Assembly (NCBI GenBank): GCA_036378535.1
Contig: DASUWH010000010.1
Span: forward strand, 1 to 64,000
DNA from: Gp1-AA122 sp036378535
Lineage (GTDB): Bacteria > Acidobacteriota > Terriglobia > Terriglobales > Acidobacteriaceae
Length of the DNA stretch: 64,000 nt
Direction of reading: 5' to 3'
How positions within the stretch are numbered: the first letter of the stretch is position 1; each line of letters opens with the position of its first letter. Under the pieces are notes generated by a model, which was given only the letters and a program-made list of their open reading frames with translations, was not told where the DNA came from and made no database searches. Below are positions 1 through 8,839 of this stretch, one piece after another. The translations under genes and the position numbers were made by a program.

Positions 1-115
1 GTAATCGCAGATCGCTCTCGTTTTACGGGCAAATTCGGAAGCCAGCTGCTTCAACTAGGCGTTCCAAGAGCACCTGTCGGCTGTAGACGATTTTGTAGCT
101 GTGAAAGTACCCAAC

Positions 116-206
116 TTCAACAGCAATCAACAGACTTCAATCAGCAGCCCGCAACAGGTTCAACAATAATGAGTTACGTTCAACAGAATTCAACAGGTTT
201 CAATAG
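116..206 (+). repeat. Helically phased TTCAACAG repeats beside att core
   Basis: Eight copies of an 8-bp motif, TTCAACAG or a close variant, start at 116, 126, 136, 150, 159, 179, 189 and 199. The steps are near 10 or 20 bp, so the copies lie on one face of the helix. They stop 15 bp before the tRNA-Pro-derived att core. Phased short repeats next to an attachment core are what arm-type integrase or excisionase binding sites look like; that role is inferred. The first 115 bases of the window show no gene that I can support. Confidence 0.6.
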
Positions 207-216
207 GTGCTGGAAT

Positions 217-265
<49 letters not shown>

Positions 266-323
266 ACTTTTCCCAAGCGCTTCATTGAATTAGCCGACTT
301 GCCGGTTTCTGTTCCTGTAAAAC

Positions 324-342
324 TTGGGTCCATTTGGGTCCA
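324..342 (+). repeat. Paired TTGGGTCCA motifs, possible integrase arm sites
   Basis: Two copies of TTGGGTCCA lie 10 bp apart, just inside the left att copy and next to the integrase remnant. A similar pair (TTGGGTCAA and TTGGGCCAA, 11 bp apart) lies at 2788-2807, just inside the right att copy. In the excised circle the two pairs would sit on either side of the core, which is the layout of P and P' arms. The function is inferred from position only. Confidence 0.45.
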
Positions 343-343
343 T

Positions 344-705
344 TCAGCAAGCTCTCGACTTTTCAACCGCCGCTCGGGCGTCGGCAGGGATCGCGTGCAA
401 GTAAACCTCGCGCGTGACCTCAGCCGAAGAATGTCCCAGCAGTGATTGCACCGTGCCTAGCGGAGTGCCCAGCGCATCCAGCAGCGTCGCATTCGCATGT
501 CGCAGCCAGTGCCAGTTCACACCCACCAAGCCTAGTTTCTTGCATGTCGGTTTGAGTTGCCAATTAGCAAGATTGTGCCGATCAAACGGAGTGCCCACAG
601 GCGTGCTGAAGACCAAAGCAGCAGGATTCGCCGCACACGATTTGCGCGCTGCGAGAATCGCGATTGATTTCGGCCCCAACGGTATCGAACGTTTGCTTCG
701 TTGAG
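344..705 (-). pseudogene. Truncated tyrosine recombinase (integrase) remnant
   Basis: Only the C-terminal catalytic part of a phage/island integrase is left, about 120 codons against the usual 300-400. The second catalytic Arg box is visible as HWLRH, followed by LLGHSS and the nucleophile Tyr in REVYLH near the end. The first catalytic Arg and the Lys region are missing. The recognisable sequence begins directly after an in-frame TAG at about 706-708; a TTG at 679 could start a 111-residue product. It points toward the left att copy, the usual place for an island integrase. It cannot be active by itself, so the island is probably immobile unless helped in trans. Confidence 0.8.
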
Positions 706-804
706 TCTAAACCAAGCAGCGCATTATGGCCTCGACACTTGAACGTCAGGGTTAGTCACTTAGCGTAAATCGGCAGTAAGATTGTTCATCCTAATATTTT
801 TCGC

Positions 805-833
805 TTGACAACAAAAGACTCGTGTAGTAACTA
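805..833 (+). promoter_or_regulatory. Probable sigma-70 promoter for the 311-residue gene
   Basis: A consensus -35 box TTGACA (805-810), a 17-bp spacer and TAACTA (828-833) as a weaker -10 box lie about 130 bases before the ATG at 965. Spacing is ideal and the area is AT-richer than its surroundings. The rest of 706-964 holds no gene that I can support. Confidence 0.45.
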
Positions 834-964
834 GCACCACGGTAAACCCTAGCTCAAGGTCCATGGGCAGGGGCAACTTCCTCCGCTAGCCTAGAAAACC
901 CCTACCCTCTCTACCGAAGGTCACATAACCGGGCCGTTAATAAGCCGCACAAAGGAGGAACCAT

Positions 965-1900
965 ATGCCCGTCAGAGCCGCAGCCGCACGCGCAGCCGCC
1001 GGACCAGGCGCCGGAGTTCCGCGACCGTTCGCAGTCCCACAGCCACTTCCCGGCCCTCTACCCGTGCCATATCCCGATGGTACTCTGCTGAAGGGCCAGA
1101 TGATGGGTCTTGCCGCGACGCCCGTGGAAATGATTCAAGGTCACGAGCGTCGGCCCTTCCCGGACACTCAAACATTTAATTACATGGGTTTGGACGCGAA
1201 TTCAGTACAAACCATACCCATAATTGCGTTCCTTTCCATTCCGGCTGGCCCGCCGTTTCCGTCAAGAACGGATTGGACCGTACTACAGGGATCCGGCCCC
1301 GCAATCTATTTGATGAACAATGGACAGCGCCACTTGATTCCTGATCCCCCCACTTTTAACGCCTTAGGACTCACTTCGGATGCTGTCGAGTCCGTCGCAG
1401 ACGCTGATCTGAACTCCATTCCTCTCGGAACACCAATCCCGGAGGGCGGGGTGGGTTACGTGCATCCAGCGTTTCCCATAACGGCTTCTCAGGATGACAA
1501 TTTCGCAGGAACTGGAGGGCGCATGCATACCGATGCCAGCATTTACTCCTCCGGGTTGATGAATGCAGTCACGCACACTTGGGAAGTCACGGATTTACGT
1601 GGATTCAAAGGTGCAGTAGCAGTTGCAGTATTCGACGAAAACCGGACTACTCTTTGGGTCTCAGCGACTCAGCGCTTCGGAGTGGACGGGAGGTGGATCG
1701 GCACGTCTGATCGTACGGATAATTGGAGCGAAACTGTCCCCGCCGAGTTCGTGCCGAAGGTAAGATACATTGCGATACTTCAGCACTGGGACCCCAATCT
1801 GGTGGAGGACATTGAGCATTGGCTCCAAGGCATAAACGACATCGCGCAGCAACTTGGGACGGCGCTTAAGGCGATCGAGTTAGTTGCCTCTCTGTTGTGA
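965..1900 (+). CDS. Island protein with two internal ~50-residue repeats, function unknown
   Basis: The 311-residue product is not one I can name. The ATG follows a strong site, AAAGGAGG, at normal spacing. The first 35 residues are an Ala/Pro-rich low-complexity tail. Residues about 36-95 and 100-160 are two copies of one module: a hydrophobic strand, an Asn/His-Gly/Glu-x-R-R/H patch, then P-D-x-x-T/P-T-F-N, a Gly-Leu pair, a Val-Ser/Gln stretch and an Ile-Pro-x-G end (RPFPDTQTFNYMGL versus HLIPDPPTFNALGL). Similar PDxxTF modules occur in many bacterial exported proteins. Residues 170-290 look like a beta-rich domain and the last 25 are amphipathic helix. No signal peptide is seen. It is island cargo between the att copies. 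Confidence 0.7.
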   Translation: MPVRAAAARAAAGPGAGVPRPFAVPQPLPGPLPVPYPDGTLLKGQMMGLAATPVEMIQGHERRPFPDTQTFNYMGLDANSVQTIPIIAFLSIPAGPPFPSRTDWTVLQGSGPAIYLMNNGQRHLIPDPPTFNALGLTSDAVESVADADLNSIPLGTPIPEGGVGYVHPAFPITASQDDNFAGTGGRMHTDASIYSSGLMNAVTHTWEVTDLRGFKGAVAVAVFDENRTTLWVSATQRFGVDGRWIGTSDRTDNWSETVPAEFVPKVRYIAILQHWDPNLVEDIEHWLQGINDIAQQLGTALKAIELVASLL

Positions 1901-2119
1901 GACGGGAGTATCAGATTGACAACGAACTAAGGGCGGCGGACGCTCTTTAAGAATCTCATGGGGACGCCGCCCTGAGTTTAACGAAGTAGACCAGAGACAA
2001 TGGCGGCAAAAGGCCGAAAATAACCCAGTGTTGCAGTAAGAAAATAATACCCAAACCGGTGTGTCTTTGACCCATATCGGGAACTTATAAACAAAATCAT
2101 CAGTAAAGCGTCAGCGCTC

Positions 2120-2560
2120 TTGCTATGGAGGTTCTCCTTTTGTGTACTAATCCTCTATCTTGCCGGAATTGCCACCCTGCTAGCTGCTGAAGCACAAGAG
2201 CGACCGGCGGATGAAATCCTGAAGAGGAGACCTGACATAGAAGAGAGAGCGCATGAACGCGCCGAAGAAACGCGAACTGACGAAATCGCAACGCGGAACG
2301 CAGAGCGGAATTTTCGTGGGCACCGCAGTCGAAAGAAACAAAGCACACACTCGTCCGCCAAATTCGACGACTTAGAAGACAGGCCGAGTAAACAAAGGAA
2401 GGCAACGAGAACCGAGCGAAGACTTGACGCTTCTCATGGAGAGGTCCACCACCAGCGTCATGCTGAGCCGCGACAATCTCACGGCTGTCCGAGCGAGGGC
2501 TCTCCCGATGAACTGAGGAAATGCCAGGAGGCACTCAAGGAGTTACAAGGCAAGAAATAA
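2120..2560 (+). CDS. Small exported, highly charged hypothetical protein
   Basis: A 146-residue frame opens with TTG and encodes a plausible signal peptide (hydrophobic residues 5-22, then AAEAQ), followed by a chain rich in Arg, Glu, Lys and His and ending in a short helix (DELRKCQEALKELQ). No family is recognised. An antiparallel frame of almost the same length (2100-2534) lacks a signal peptide or motif and was judged the weaker reading. The gene lies inside the att-bounded island without a clear ribosome site, so it may be decayed. The preceding gap (1901-2119) shows nothing that I can support. Confidence 0.35.
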   Translation: MLWRFSFCVLILYLAGIATLLAAEAQERPADEILKRRPDIEERAHERAEETRTDEIATRNAERNFRGHRSRKKQSTHSSAKFDDLEDRPSKQRKATRTERRLDASHGEVHHQRHAEPRQSHGCPSEGSPDELRKCQEALKELQGKK

Positions 2561-2787
2561 AAGCCTATAAAACTTTGACTCTTCTATGTTCGGTCGTAAT
2601 TGCATACGCGACTATCGTTCATCGAGGCCAGCTGTAGTTCGAGTGTGCGTTCTAGTTCCCGCCACTCGTTCATCTTGCGCGTCGAGAAGTCCTCAGTATC
2701 GCGGTCTACCCGCCATAAGCAACGGCGAATGGAGGAGCTTTTGATGAAGCAGCAAGACGCCTCCACAAAGGGCCATGATCGAAAAAC

Positions 2788-2807
2788 TTGGGTCAAATTT
2801 GGGCCAA
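2788..2807 (+). repeat. Paired TTGGG(T/C)CAA motifs near right att copy
   Basis: TTGGGTCAA (2788-2796) and TTGGGCCAA (2799-2807) mirror the pair at 324-342 and lie about 86 bp inside the right att copy. They are proposed arm-type sites of the same lost integrase system. The surrounding stretch 2561-2892 has short frames on both strands, but none with a motif or convincing start. Confidence 0.4.
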
Positions 2808-2892
2808 TTAAGCGCCAAAAACCAGCTAAAACCGGGGTACAAGACGCAGAGCCAAGCTAAGCAAATCAATGAGATAGCAAATCCGTTGTTGT

Positions 2893-2937
<45 letters not shown>

Positions 2938-3097
2938 TTGTGACAAGCTCGTTCACGAGCTCACGAACATTAGCAATGACGCGGGTATTCTGCGGTTCAA
3001 AGAAGAGCAATTCCCTGCTAAAGCTTAATCCGTCTGACCTGCCTTGGCTTCGCCAAAACTAGAGCGTTCACAGGTTGTTGATTTTTTAACGAGCTAG

Positions 3098-3133
3098 AAG
3101 GAAGAATCGAGCGGCATGCTCGTCTTCCTTTTT
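3098..3133 (+). terminator. Rho-independent terminator
   Basis: A stem of AAGGAAGA (3098-3105) with TCTTCCTT (3123-3130), extended by CGAGC/GCTCG around a 5-nt loop, is followed by a T run on the plus strand. It could have ended the original tRNA-Pro transcript, and its stem also lies just beyond the 3' end of the convergent iolD gene. Confidence 0.75.
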
Positions 3134-3168
3134 GGGTTTATTTCAGCTGGTTTGGCTCTTCGGAAACG

Positions 3169-5043
3169 TTAGGATCGCGGATTCGGAGTTCCTGGCCACA
3201 GGTAACGCTCACGCTCTTTCTCGCGAACGTAATTCGATCGAGCATGCCGTACCGAGGCTGATTCGGAGACCTCTGCAATTGCGACGTCCCACCAGGAGTG
3301 ATAAGCAGGGACGCGGTCATGGTAATCGGTTTCGACTACGATCACGGAAATACCAGTTTGCTCGCGGCAACTCTGAATAGCTTCTGTAAGTTCCCCGTAC
3401 GTATTCGCTCTTTGGGTATGAGCGCCAAGGCTGGCGGCATTCGCGACAAAATCGACTGCGATCGTCCTCCCACTGAGACCATTCGTACGAAAGCGATATT
3501 CGGTCCCGAATCCTTCGCTGCCGCAGGCCCGGCTTAAACCGCCAATGCTGGAGAATCCGTGGTTATCGAGCAAAACGATATTGATCTTGATGCCCTCTTG
3601 GATGGCTGTGACAATTTCCTGGGACATCATCAGGTACGACCCGTCACCGACGAGGACATAGACCTCGCGGCTGGGATCAGCCATTTTGACCCCCAATCCA
3701 CCGGCGATTTCGTATCCCATGCAGGAATAGCCGTACTCGAGGTGATATCCCTTGGGATCACGGGAGCGCCACAGCTTATGCAGGTCGCCCGGCAGGCTCC
3801 CGGCGGCGCAGACGATGACATCGCGTGGACCGAGCGCAGCATTAAGCAGCCCGATGACTTCCCCCTGGCTAATCGGGGGTCCGACCCGGCGAAGGAAAAT
3901 TCGATCTATTTCTGCTTCCCATTGCGTGCGAAGGCGGGAAATTTTCTGGCTGTAGTCCGATGGAACCCGGTATCGCTGGATCACGCTGCCAAGTTCCTCT
4001 AGCGTTGCTCTTGCGTCACCCACGAGTGGGATGGACGAATGTTTGAAGGCATCAAATTCCGAGACGTTGATGTTGATGAAGCGGACCTCAGGATTCTGGA
4101 AGGCGGTGACCGAAGCGGTCGTGAAATCGGAATAACGAGTACCGATGCCCACCACCACATCGGCTTCGAGTGCCAGTAGGTTGGCAGCGGAACTGCCGGT
4201 CACACCCATAGCTCCAACACATTGTGGATGATCAAAGCACATCGAACCTTTTCCCGCCTGCGTTTCCGCTACTGGGATTCCGGACTGTGCCACGAGACGG
4301 GAGAGAACCTCATTGGCTCCGGAGTAAGTGACGCCGCCCCCCGCGATAATGAGCGGCCGCTTAGCGGAATGAAGGACATCAGCGGCACGATTGATTAACG
4401 TTGCATCGGGGCGATTGCGTTGTATGAGCCATGTGCGCGGCTGGAAGAATTCTTCGGGGAAATCATAGGCTTCGGCCTGAACATCTTGCGGCAAAGCCAG
4501 GGTGACCGCTCCGGTCTCGGCGGGCGAAGTAAGCACACGCATGGCTTCGGGCAGGGCGGTGAGAATTTGTTCTGGTCGAGTGATCCGGTCCCAATAACGA
4601 GAGACAGGACGAAAACAATCGTTAACCGAGATGTCCTGGGTCGAAGTCGATTCCAGTTGTTGCAGAACCGGCGACACATTGCGGCGAGCGAAGATATCGC
4701 CCGGGAGCAATAGCACCGGCAGTCGATTAATGGTCGCGCCGGCCGCGCCCGTGAGCATGTTGGTCGCGCCCGGACCGATCGAGGTGGTGCACACCAACGC
4801 GCGCAACCGGTCGCTCATTTTGGCGAAGGCTGCGGCCGTATGAACCATCGCCTGTTCGTTCCGGCAGAGATAGTAGGGAAAGTCGGGATTCTGCTGCAGG
4901 GCTTGTCCGATGCCAGCAACATTGCCATGTCCGAAGATCCCGAAGCATCCGGCAAAGAACGGCTGTTCTCGGTCGTCGCGCGCGACGTGTTGAACTTTCA
5001 AGAAGCGAATGATCGCTTGTGCGGTCGTGAGTCTTTGCGTCAT
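3169..5043 (-). CDS. iolD: 3D-(3,5/4)-trihydroxycyclohexane-1,2-dione hydrolase (IolD)
   Basis: This is a thiamine-diphosphate enzyme of 624 residues, the usual IolD length. In myo-inositol catabolism it opens the ring of 3D-trihydroxycyclohexane-1,2-dione to give 5-deoxy-glucuronate, the substrate of IolB. The catalytic Glu of the ThDP N-domain is in RNEQA (about residue 63). The ThDP/Mg motif begins GDGS at about 466 and reaches Asn near 493 (LLDNHGF). The IolD-type N-terminus with FGIFGHGNVAG is present. The ATG follows TTAGGAGG. It is transcribed after the permease gene, 33 bp downstream, and ends near a terminator stem. Confidence 0.95.
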   Translation of the reverse strand: MTQRLTTAQAIIRFLKVQHVARDDREQPFFAGCFGIFGHGNVAGIGQALQQNPDFPYYLCRNEQAMVHTAAAFAKMSDRLRALVCTTSIGPGATNMLTGAAGATINRLPVLLLPGDIFARRNVSPVLQQLESTSTQDISVNDCFRPVSRYWDRITRPEQILTALPEAMRVLTSPAETGAVTLALPQDVQAEAYDFPEEFFQPRTWLIQRNRPDATLINRAADVLHSAKRPLIIAGGGVTYSGANEVLSRLVAQSGIPVAETQAGKGSMCFDHPQCVGAMGVTGSSAANLLALEADVVVGIGTRYSDFTTASVTAFQNPEVRFININVSEFDAFKHSSIPLVGDARATLEELGSVIQRYRVPSDYSQKISRLRTQWEAEIDRIFLRRVGPPISQGEVIGLLNAALGPRDVIVCAAGSLPGDLHKLWRSRDPKGYHLEYGYSCMGYEIAGGLGVKMADPSREVYVLVGDGSYLMMSQEIVTAIQEGIKINIVLLDNHGFSSIGGLSRACGSEGFGTEYRFRTNGLSGRTIAVDFVANAASLGAHTQRANTYGELTEAIQSCREQTGISVIVVETDYHDRVPAYHSWWDVAIAEVSESASVRHARSNYVREKERERYLWPGTPNPRS

Positions 5044-5076
5044 GGTCCTCCTAAAAGGCGCCCCCCGGGAACATGA

Positions 5077-6540
5077 TTAAAAAGTTCCTTCAGATTCCAG
5101 CACAGGTGTTTCCGACGGTACTTCTGGCCCGGGAGGAAGGAACGGCCAGTCACGTTTGCGCCACGCTAGCACAAGATAAGCTGCAAAACCGGTCAGAATT
5201 GTCCCAAAGGCATAGGCCATGTATTGCCAGCCGTGGGGTTGAAGCGCGGGCGTCACGAACACGCCTATCCAACCGCACAGGGCAAACAAAGCAGGCAAGG
5301 GATACAGCCACATCCGAAACGGACGCGGAGCTTCCGGCCGAGTCTTGCGATAGATCAGCAACCCGATAATTTGCGCGATAAACATGGATAGGATACGTGC
5401 CAGCATCAAGGCGGTGATGATTTCGACCAGATCAAAAAAACAGGAGATGATGACCAGGAAGCCTACGAGCAATAGCGAGCGGTGTGGAAAGCGACGCGTG
5501 GGGTGCAGTTCCGCAAACCAGCGAAAGAAGGCGCCATCGAGGGCGGCCGCATAGGGGATGCGCGAGTAGCCAAGCATCATCGCATAGGTCGCCGCAAATG
5601 CGGTCAGTTCGATCATGATTGTCATCAGCCCCGAAGCCCAATGCCCGTGCACGCGCTCCATGTAAACCGAGCCGATTGCGTTGAAAGCCTGGGAACCGGG
5701 CGTCACCATCTCGCGCCACGGGACGACGCCGGTGAAGCTGACCGAAATCAGAAAATCAATGACCGTGACGATGAGAATAGAGACAATCACTCCGTAAGGA
5801 ACAACACGCTCCGGTTGCTTGACCTCATCTCCGAGATAGCAGATCTGGTAATACCCCAGGAAGTTAAACATCACCAGCATGGTGCCGTTCCCCAGTCCGA
5901 GCATGAAGGGAATGCCGATGTGCCACGCTCCGGGAGGAAAGTCGAACAGCAGGTGGGAATTCAGATGCGTTAATCCGGTGCCGATAACCCAGGCCGCAGT
6001 AACCAGCATGCCGATCCAGAGAATGAGCATGAGGCGGGCGATGTCCTGAATCTTGCGGTAGAGGGCCAGCATGGCCACCGCGGTGATGGAGGCGGCGAGG
6101 ACTTTCACGGCCCACGGATGGGCAGCCAGCTTCGGCCACAAGTATCCGGTATATTCGGCCATTCCGATGCTGCTGGTTGCGATTTCCAGGGTGCCACTGA
6201 ACATGAACTGCCACACAAACACCCAGGCCAGCATGTGACCCCAACGGGCACGGCCCAGGCATTCGCGGAGGAAAATGTAGGAACCACCAGAGGCTGGAAT
6301 GGCAGAACCCAGTTCGGCAAAGACAAGGCCATCAGCAATAGCCAGGAGGGCGCCTACGCCCCATGCAATCAGCGACTGTGGCCCTCCCAAGGTCGCGATA
6401 ATCGCGGGCACGGTGATAAACGGTCCGGTGCCCACCATGTTCGACATGTTGATGGAAATTGCATTCAGCAGCCCCAAGCTCCGCGGCATTCTGCCGTGTG
6501 GGTGCGCGTTGGGCGCGCTCGCGGTAGCTGGGCTAGTCAA
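5077..6540 (-). CDS. APC-superfamily permease, probably of the inositol locus
   Basis: The product is a polytopic inner-membrane transporter of about 487 residues with roughly 12 hydrophobic segments. The first helix carries the APC-type signature around NMSNMVGTGPFITVP and a GGSYIFLRE loop follows helix 2. APC proteins mostly carry amino acids. Its place directly upstream of iolD suggests that it may take up inositol, a cyclic polyol or a breakdown product; this is inferred from context. The longest frame uses TTG at 6540; ATG at 6489 (MPRSLGLLNA) is an alternative. Neither start has a good ribosome site. Confidence 0.8.
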   Translation of the reverse strand: MTSPATASAPNAHPHGRMPRSLGLLNAISINMSNMVGTGPFITVPAIIATLGGPQSLIAWGVGALLAIADGLVFAELGSAIPASGGSYIFLRECLGRARWGHMLAWVFVWQFMFSGTLEIATSSIGMAEYTGYLWPKLAAHPWAVKVLAASITAVAMLALYRKIQDIARLMLILWIGMLVTAAWVIGTGLTHLNSHLLFDFPPGAWHIGIPFMLGLGNGTMLVMFNFLGYYQICYLGDEVKQPERVVPYGVIVSILIVTVIDFLISVSFTGVVPWREMVTPGSQAFNAIGSVYMERVHGHWASGLMTIMIELTAFAATYAMMLGYSRIPYAAALDGAFFRWFAELHPTRRFPHRSLLLVGFLVIISCFFDLVEIITALMLARILSMFIAQIIGLLIYRKTRPEAPRPFRMWLYPLPALFALCGWIGVFVTPALQPHGWQYMAYAFGTILTGFAAYLVLAWRKRDWPFLPPGPEVPSETPVLESEGTF

Positions 6541-6615
6541 TGCCGGGACCCCATGGTTGCGCTGGCCAGACAGGATACTGCAACTGAGGAATTCGAGCCA
6601 GTATTTTTCTTCGCC

Positions 6616-6742
6616 AAAGCGGTTAGCAGATCGCAGAGATTACGTCGATGGCGCCAGTCGGGGAACGTGGCAGATGATTTGTGTGTTTGCGGCACTCTCC
6701 TGCAATATTCGATAGACATACGACAGCCCCGATAACCGCTTT
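6616..6742. promoter_or_regulatory. Divergent permease/lacI promoter with paired LacI-type sites
   Basis: The spacer between the permease and the LacI gene holds AAAGCGGTTA (6616-6625) and its exact reverse complement TAACCGCTTT (6733-6742), 117 bp apart. A TTGACT at 6741-6746 could be a -35 box. The motif resembles the AAGCGCT core repeated at 14811-15053 in front of the TonB receptor and iolG. Two separated operators would suit looping by a tetrameric LacI-family repressor. The assignment to the regulator at 6795 is inferred. Confidence 0.5.
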
Positions 6743-6794
6743 GACTTTACTCCCGCCAATCTGTGCTTTACTATGCCGATGTAAGTCAGTGTAA

Positions 6795-7913
6795 GTGTAT
6801 CGTCTCTTTTTTATGCGGAAGAACAGGACCAGCCCGCGGGGAAATGGAGCGAAAGCCCCGAGCATCTACGACGTCGCTCGCGAGGCCCGAGTGTCAGTGT
6901 TTACCGTTTCGGCGGTCATGAATAAGAAGGATCGCGTGAGCGCAACTTTGGCGCGCCGCGTGGAAGCCGCTATCCACAAGCTGAATTACCGTCCTAATCT
7001 GCTTGCCCGTAGTCTGGCCAAGCAAGAAACCCACACGCTCGGAATGATCGTTACCGATATCGCCAATCCTTTCTTTCCTGAGATCGTGCGTGCTGCCGAA
7101 GACGCGGCCCAGAAGGCAGGATACACGCTCTTGCTATGCAACAGCGACGATAAGGAGGAGAAAGAGGCAAAGTACCTGGAGTTGCTCCTTTCTAAGCGGG
7201 TAGACGGCATCATCCTGAACAAGACACCCGGTAAACTCTCGGCCGTGCAGCGTCAGATGCTCTCCGATGCCCAGGTCCCAGTTGTGCTCTTGATGAGGAC
7301 CTGTTCGGGATTAAAGACGGATCTGGTGCAGACCGACGATCGCCAGGGAGCGGTAGAAGCAGTGTCTCATCTGGCACGGATCGGACACCAAGCCATCGGC
7401 TTTGTGGGTGGTCCGATGGACGTCAGTAATGCGCGCGCCCGCCGCGAGGGCTACCTTTCTGCCCTCCAGGCCAACGATCTGGAACATCGTCCCGAACTAA
7501 CTTTTGAGGGCGACTACCGCGTGGATTCTGGACATCGCGCCGGCTTGGCATTGTTGTCCCGCCGTCCCGATGCGGTCCTGGTGACCAATTATCTGATGAC
7601 CGTGGGCTTCATGAAGGCGGCCGACGAAATCGGTATGCGCTGCCCCGAGGATTTTGCCCTGGTCAGCTTCGACGATTATCCGTGGCTAGGCTGTTTCCAC
7701 CCGCGGTTGACCACCATCGAGTTGCCCAAATATGAATTAGGCGACAACAGCGTTCGCTTGCTGCTGGAGCGCTTGTCAGGCAAGCGCAGCCGCGCCACGA
7801 CCATCACCCTTGCGCCGCAATTACGAGTGCGCGAATCCTGCGGCTTCATGTTGCAAAGAAAAAATGAGCGGGATTCCAACGCCGCACGGCTTGCGTCGCA
7901 AACCGGGGCATAG
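6795..7913 (+). CDS. LacI-family transcriptional regulator of the inositol locus
   Basis: A LacI-type helix-turn-helix at about residues 22-75 (PSIYDVAREARVSVFTVSAVMN, hinge ending LLARSLA) is followed by a periplasmic-binding-protein-like effector domain (LGMIVTDIANPFFPEI, FVGGPMDV, SFDDYPWL). The length of 366-372 residues is normal. The frame opens with GTG at 6795; ATG at 6813 is an equally possible start and neither has a clear Shine-Dalgarno site. It is the only dedicated regulator in the locus and sits among divergent iol genes, so it probably represses them until an inositol intermediate binds. The effector is unknown. Confidence 0.9.
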   Translation: MYRLFFMRKNRTSPRGNGAKAPSIYDVAREARVSVFTVSAVMNKKDRVSATLARRVEAAIHKLNYRPNLLARSLAKQETHTLGMIVTDIANPFFPEIVRAAEDAAQKAGYTLLLCNSDDKEEKEAKYLELLLSKRVDGIILNKTPGKLSAVQRQMLSDAQVPVVLLMRTCSGLKTDLVQTDDRQGAVEAVSHLARIGHQAIGFVGGPMDVSNARARREGYLSALQANDLEHRPELTFEGDYRVDSGHRAGLALLSRRPDAVLVTNYLMTVGFMKAADEIGMRCPEDFALVSFDDYPWLGCFHPRLTTIELPKYELGDNSVRLLLERLSGKRSRATTITLAPQLRVRESCGFMLQRKNERDSNAARLASQTGA

Positions 7914-7929
7914 AACCGGTCACTGCGAA

Positions 7930-8790
7930 CTAACTTCCCGATTCGGCACGGCGGACTAAGGGCAGCCGGGAATCCATTTCCTTCCAGGCGTCGCGTATCC
8001 AGACATGATTCGGGTCTTCGGTCACCGCCAGCGAGCGCGCACTCCCGGCTATGAAATTCAAGTAATAAATATCGTACCCAGGGCCGGCAACGACCGGGTG
8101 ATAGCCATCACGAACGATGACTGCGTCGCCGTCGTGGACGGTCACGACCGTGTCTCGTTGCCCATCAGGTGTGTACAAGCGCTGATGCGCGAACGCGCCG
8201 GGATTGGCCATGCGGTAGTAGTAGATCTCGTCCAGATCAACCTCCACCGGGGGCTTATGGACATCGTGCTTGTGCGGGGGATAGCTCGACCAGTTGCCTC
8301 CGGGTGTGTACACCTCGACAACTATCAGGCGGTCGGCCGGAAAATCGGGCCGCATTACGTCCACGATCTGACGAGATGCGTTTCCTCCTCCTCGCAAAGA
8401 GACCTGCACATCTTTGGGAGTAATCAAGCGGGAGGCAAACTTCGCCTCCGACGGCACATGACACGCGGCAATCTCGCAAGTGGTTATGGCTTCGAAACCA
8501 GCCTCAGCGCCGGGGCGAAGATAGAGAGCATACGGCAAACCATCGAACACGCTGGTCCGCTGGCCGATAACTTGCGCGCCCTCGCCCCAATCGGCACGAC
8601 ACTTGCCGGATAGAAGAACGAATGCGCTCTCTTCTCCGTTACGTTGGTATTTCCAAGTCTCCCCTGAATTGAGCCGTCTCGCCTCAAAGCCCATCCAGTC
8701 CCATCGCGCTTGCTGCCGGGAAAAGTGAAGCAGTTCTCCGGACGCGCCCTCGGGGAGCTTTCGGGAGTGAGCGACCGTATCGATAGACAT
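7930..8790 (-). CDS. iolB: 5-deoxy-glucuronate isomerase (IolB)
   Basis: IolB converts 5-deoxy-glucuronate to 2-deoxy-5-keto-gluconate, the step after IolD. The 286-residue protein is a double cupin of typical length. The metal-binding set is visible as HKHD (His173, His175) and Glu188 in DLDEIYYYR, with a further His in DGYHPVVAGPGYD. It follows iolE with a 49-bp gap on the same strand. IolC and IolJ, the kinase and aldolase that would act next, are not in this window. Confidence 0.95.
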   Translation of the reverse strand: MSIDTVAHSRKLPEGASGELLHFSRQQARWDWMGFEARRLNSGETWKYQRNGEESAFVLLSGKCRADWGEGAQVIGQRTSVFDGLPYALYLRPGAEAGFEAITTCEIAACHVPSEAKFASRLITPKDVQVSLRGGGNASRQIVDVMRPDFPADRLIVVEVYTPGGNWSSYPPHKHDVHKPPVEVDLDEIYYYRMANPGAFAHQRLYTPDGQRDTVVTVHDGDAVIVRDGYHPVVAGPGYDIYYLNFIAGSARSLAVTEDPNHVWIRDAWKEMDSRLPLVRRAESGS

Positions 8791-8839
8791 CAGAATTCTC
8801 CTGAGTAAATCCTGCCGCGCTTAGCCGCGCTACGTTAAG

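Noticed and set aside
116..206. CRISPR array
   Set aside because: Units are 8 bp with 2-bp gaps; there are no spacers of CRISPR length and no cas genes.
2100..2534. 144-codon minus-strand frame opposite the small exported protein
   Set aside because: No motif, signal or ribosome site; the plus-strand reading has a credible signal peptide.
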